From an uncultured Clostridia bacterium (GTDB lineage Bacteria > Bacillota > Clostridia > Oscillospirales > Acutalibacteraceae): a stretch of DNA of 15,623 nt. Below the pieces are notes generated by a model. The model searched no databases, had not been told where the DNA came from, and saw only the letters and a program-made list of their open reading frames with translations. Where the stretch lies: contig CAJFUH010000101.1 in assembly GCA_904420155.1 (NCBI GenBank), positions 1 to 15,623 of the forward strand, in the 5' to 3' direction. This document shows positions 12,782 through 15,623 of the stretch, piece by piece; within the stretch, counting starts at the first letter, position 1, and every line of letters begins with the position of its first letter. The position numbers were made by a program, and so were the translations under genes.

Positions 12782-14367
12782 GAAAGACAAGCAAATCTGC
12801 GGCGGTGGTAAAAGCGCTGCTATTTATTTTCCTGGCGGTGACGGTTGTATGCCCTTTGATCGCCATGCTTTTCACTATGGCGGAGGTGGATATCGGCGCT
12901 GTTTTGGGATCGAGCATGTTCCTGCAAGCTACGCTAAATTCCTTTGTCGTCACCCTGACCGCCACTATTTTTTCCATCCTGCTGGCGTTAATCCTGGCCT
13001 GGTGCTTATCCCGTTCCCGGATCAAACACAAAAATATATTGGCCGTCCTGTTGACGGTTCCCATGCTCATCCCTTCCATCTCCCACGGAATGGGCCTGGT
13101 TATCCTGTTGGGTTCCAACGGCATCCTTACCAATTTACTGCATCTCCCCTTTGATATTTACGGGTTCTGGGGGATTGTGATCGGTTCCATTTTGTACTCC
13201 TTTCCCGTGGCCTTTCTGATGCTTCTGGATATTTTCCAATATGAGGATTACACCCCCTATGAATCCGCCCAGGTCTTGGGGATCCCAAAATGGAATCAAT
13301 TCACTTCCATCACCCTTCCCTATCTGCGTAAACCCATGATCTCTGTATTTTTCGCCACATTTACTCTGATTTTCACCGATTATGGCGTCCCGCTGATGGT
13401 GGGAGGAAAATATCAGACGTTGCCCATGTATATGTACAACGAAGTGATCGGCCAATCGGATTTCGGAAGAGGGACGGTAGTCGCTTTGGTTTTGATCACC
13501 CCCGCCCTGGTGGCCTTCCTTTTTGACTTGTTCAATAAGGATGTGGGCAATATGTCCTTTGTATCCCGTGCTTTCCAGGTCCGTCCCAGCCGGGCAAGGG
13601 ATATCTTATGCCTTTGCATCACTATTTTGGTAATTATCCTGGTAATTTTGCCCATTGTGGCTTTTGTATTTCTCACCTTTGTCACAAAGTATCCCTTGGA
13701 TATGAGCCTTTCTCTTGAAAATATCTTCCAGGCTATGGATCTCAACGCCTTGGGATACCTGGGGAATTCTTTGGTGATTGCTGTCATTACTTCTTTGGTC
13801 GGGGTAGCCGTCGCCTACATTACCGCAACGTTTACCTCCCGGATCAAGAGTAAAAGTTCTTCCCTGCTGCACCTGATCTCCATTCTTACCCTGGCCATCC
13901 CCGGACTGGTTTTGGGCCTTTCTTACGCCCTGTTTTTCCAGAAATCCTTTATTTATGGTACGATCACCATTCTGATTTTGGTCAATAGCATCCACTTTTT
14001 TGCCTCCCCTTATCTGATGGCATATAACGCGCTGGGCAAAATCAATCCAAATTTTGAACCGGTGGCCAAAACATTGGGGATCAAGCGTTGGCGTTTGATT
14101 AAAGACGTTTTTCTGCCCCAGACTTGGGGAACCATACTGGAAATGTTCTCTTATTTCTTTGTCAACTGCATGATTACCATTTCTGCCGTATCGTTCCTGA
14201 GCAATTCGGATAATACCCCTATTGCCATGATGATCCCCCAGTTTGAAGCGCAAATGCTGCTGGAATGTTCGGCCTTTGTTTCCCTTTTGATCCTTATTAT
14301 CAATATTATTATAAAAATAGGCGTATATTTGGGAAAAAAGGTCTGCAAAAAACGAAACTTGGCATAA
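12778..14367 (+). CDS. ABC transporter permease, two fused modules (FbpB/PhnU type)
   Basis: This 529-aa membrane protein holds both permease halves in one chain, as in iron(III) and 2-aminoethylphosphonate importers. About twelve hydrophobic segments are seen, six in each half, with the second half starting near residue 274. Each half has a coupling (EAA) loop that docks on the ATPase: YESAQVLGIPKWNQFTSITL (161-180) and FEPVAKTLGIKRWRLIKDVF (426-445). ATG 12778 overlaps the ATPase stop in an ATGA and has GGGG (12766-12769) 8 nt upstream; a TTG at 12760 is in frame but less likely. The fusion gives an importer with one permease gene, one ATPase gene and an external binding protein. Confidence 0.93.
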   Translation: MRKTSKSAAVVKALLFIFLAVTVVCPLIAMLFTMAEVDIGAVLGSSMFLQATLNSFVVTLTATIFSILLALILAWCLSRSRIKHKNILAVLLTVPMLIPSISHGMGLVILLGSNGILTNLLHLPFDIYGFWGIVIGSILYSFPVAFLMLLDIFQYEDYTPYESAQVLGIPKWNQFTSITLPYLRKPMISVFFATFTLIFTDYGVPLMVGGKYQTLPMYMYNEVIGQSDFGRGTVVALVLITPALVAFLFDLFNKDVGNMSFVSRAFQVRPSRARDILCLCITILVIILVILPIVAFVFLTFVTKYPLDMSLSLENIFQAMDLNALGYLGNSLVIAVITSLVGVAVAYITATFTSRIKSKSSSLLHLISILTLAIPGLVLGLSYALFFQKSFIYGTITILILVNSIHFFASPYLMAYNALGKINPNFEPVAKTLGIKRWRLIKDVFLPQTWGTILEMFSYFFVNCMITISAVSFLSNSDNTPIAMMIPQFEAQMLLECSAFVSLLILIINIIIKIGVYLGKKVCKKRNLA

Positions 14368-14436
14368 GAAATCATCACACTGCCTACAAAATTTGCACAG
14401 CAAGATGACCGTATCATGGAAGAATGGAAGGTACCT

Positions 14437-15330
14437 ATGGAATCACTTACGAAAAAACAATTTGATATCCTAAGTTATTTGGCAGAAAACTCTGAAAAGG
14501 AAACCACCCAGCGGGAGCTGGCGGAGAAAATAAATATCAGCTTGGGAAGCGTCAATAAAACGCTATCCTCGCTTGTGGATCTGGGATACGTGGATCATGG
14601 AAAAATCACTTCCAATGGGCTAGAAAGCCTGGAGCCCTACCGGGTAAAACGGGCTATTTTTATCGCCGCCGGATTTGGTTCCCGCCTGGTACCCGTGACG
14701 CTCAACACCCCCAAACCGTTGGTCCGTGTGAAAGGAGTCCGTATGATCGACACCCTTTTAGATGCCGTGGTCGCCGCAGGTATCGAAGATATTGTCATTG
14801 TGCGGGGATACCTGTGGGAACAGTTTGACCAGCTGCTTTATAAATACCCTCATATTAAATTTGTAGAAAATCCGGCTTATAACGAATCCAATAACATATC
14901 CTCCGCCATGTATGTGCGTCATTTATTTAGCCAGTCCTATGTATTCGACGCGGATTTGGTATTATCCAACCCAAAACTGATTACCAAATATCAGTATTCC
15001 AGTAATTACCTGGGAGTGCCAACCGATGTGACAGACGATTGGTGTTTAGAAACCAAAAAAGGCTATATCACCCGTATGCGTCTTGGAGGAAAAAACTGTT
15101 ATCATATGTTTGGTATCTCTTATTGGAATAAAGAGGACGGGGCCAAATTAGCAGATGATATCAAACGCGTGTACGACATGCCCGGCGGAAAAGAACGTTA
15201 CTGGGATCAAGTAGCTTTGGAATATTTCCGCGACCACTATAAAGTATCAATACGTCCCTGTTCTTTTGACGATATTATGGAAATTGATACCTACAAGGAT
15301 CTCAAGGCAGTTGACGGGTTGTATCAATAA
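14437..15330 (+). CDS. Winged-helix / cytidylyltransferase fusion (LicC/PntC-like)
   Basis: This 297-aa protein has an N-terminal winged helix (about 4-66; TTQRELAEKINISLGSVNKTLSSLVDLGYV) joined to a nucleotidyltransferase domain (71-297). The latter has IFIAAGFGSRL (74-84), TPKPLVRV (91-98) with a probable catalytic Lys93, NPAYNESNNISSAMYV (145-160), the metal site VFDADL (169-174), RYWDQVA (254-260) and EIDTYKDL (282-289). These line up with pneumococcal LicC (SYVIDAD, LYWDNMV, YEIDS), which makes CDP-choline, and with PntC, which makes CDP-2-aminoethylphosphonate. ATG 14437 has GGAAGG (14426-14431) 5 nt upstream; ATG 14416 has none. It is last in the transporter operon, 69 nt after the permease. 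Exact substrate unknown. Confidence 0.85.
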   Translation: MESLTKKQFDILSYLAENSEKETTQRELAEKINISLGSVNKTLSSLVDLGYVDHGKITSNGLESLEPYRVKRAIFIAAGFGSRLVPVTLNTPKPLVRVKGVRMIDTLLDAVVAAGIEDIVIVRGYLWEQFDQLLYKYPHIKFVENPAYNESNNISSAMYVRHLFSQSYVFDADLVLSNPKLITKYQYSSNYLGVPTDVTDDWCLETKKGYITRMRLGGKNCYHMFGISYWNKEDGAKLADDIKRVYDMPGGKERYWDQVALEYFRDHYKVSIRPCSFDDIMEIDTYKDLKAVDGLYQ

Positions 15331-15368
15331 AACAGGGTCCTTCCAACAGCCAGAGTTTTGGGCTATAA

Positions 15369-15422
15369 AAAAATATCTCCCTATTCCATTCGCTGTAAAG
15401 AATGGGATAGGGAGATATTTTT
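15369..15422 (+). terminator. Strong Rho-independent terminator of the transporter operon
   Basis: A 23-bp stem (15369-15391 with 15400-15422, one G-T pair) and an 8-nt loop GCTGTAAA carries A-tracts on the left and T-tracts on the right, so it can act in both directions. It shows that the nucleotidyltransferase gene is the last gene of the operon. Confidence 0.92.
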
Positions 15423-15552
15423 ATGAGGAAATTTCGGGCTTTCACTGATTGACCGCCATACTAATTCCAATTTTTATTTCTCGTGAAAGCAGGGTTTGTA
15501 CATAGATAACCAGCCGTCTTTTGCTGAAATCGCCCCGCTATGAAAAGGGGAA

Positions 15553-15623
15553 TTAGTCAGCGTACTCTTTCCGTGAAAGGATATAAATAGCCGCAAATCC
15601 TGCCGCAAACGAAAGGATACAAA
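15553..15623 (-). CDS. C-terminal end of a probable membrane protein (partial)
   Basis: On the minus strand one frame is open from the window edge to TAA (plus 15553-15555) and reads CILSFAAGFAAIYILSRKEYAD. This is a hydrophobic segment followed by a short charged tail, as at the end of many transporters or other integral membrane proteins. Twenty-two residues are too few to name a family. The interval 15423-15552 between this stop and the terminator contains an 8-bp inverted repeat, GCTTTCAC (15438-15445) with GTGAAAGC (15483-15490), and a weak CCCC/GGGG hairpin, but no gene that I can support. Confidence 0.4.
   Translation of the reverse strand, partial: CILSFAAGFAAIYILSRKEYAD

Noticed and set aside
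13606..14403. Minus-strand frame of 265 codons opposite the permease
   Set aside because: It mirrors the codon pattern of the hydrophobic permease gene, has no RBS, and the permease in the other strand has complete family motifs.
15438..15490. Inverted repeat GCTTTCAC/GTGAAAGC after the operon terminator
   Set aside because: The stem is only 8 bp with a 37-nt loop and no T-tract or adjacent gene start; not enough to call a terminator or operator.

Overview
The window looks like a chromosomal segment of a Gram-positive anaerobe of the class Clostridia, most likely Oscillospirales/Ruminococcaceae-like. This rests on protein style, AGGAGG-type ribosome binding sites, sigma-A-like promoters, the order prfA-tsaC-coaE-lytic transglycosylase-M18 peptidase, and a GC-rich hairpin-filled intergenic repeat of a kind I associate with that group. 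No rRNA, tRNA, CRISPR array, transposase or phage gene was seen.

Layout. (1) 1-3870, plus strand: a tight housekeeping cluster with the 3' end of release factor 1 (prfA), threonylcarbamoyl-AMP synthase (tsaC), dephospho-CoA kinase (coaE), a membrane-anchored lytic transglycosylase and an M18 aminopeptidase. The first junctions overlap. (2) 3871-4506: no gene, but a composite of tandem GC-rich repeats, five successive hairpins and a 96-bp imperfect palindrome. (3) 4507-5215: a divergent pair, a four-helix small membrane protein (minus) and a 70-aa Xre-type regulator (plus). Between them lie three operator-like repeats spaced exactly 25 bp, placed over both promoters. (4) 5316-7073, minus: pyruvate kinase with the C-terminal PEP-utiliser domain, separated from the regulator by a strong bidirectional terminator. 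(5) 7284-8183, plus: a membrane-anchored VanY-type peptidase homologue in which all zinc ligands appear to be substituted. (6) 8415-9389: bifunctional BirA. (7) 9605-15422: a transport locus. It has two paralogous solute-binding lipoproteins, each with an almost identical promoter block, then an ABC ATPase, a fused two-module permease, and a winged-helix/nucleotidyltransferase fusion resembling LicC/PntC cytidylyltransferases. A strong terminator closes it. (8) 15553-15623, minus: the C-terminal end of a probable membrane protein.

How it works together. Region 7 is the most interesting. A binding-protein-dependent importer of the iron/2-aminoethylphosphonate type sits in one transcription unit with an enzyme that probably activates a phospho- or phosphono-head group with CTP. 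The enzyme carries its own DNA-binding domain. I infer an import-and-activate route for surface decoration, possibly self-regulated in the way BirA is. The substrate cannot be read from sequence. The Xre/membrane-protein pair and the ligand-less VanY protein are secondary points of interest.
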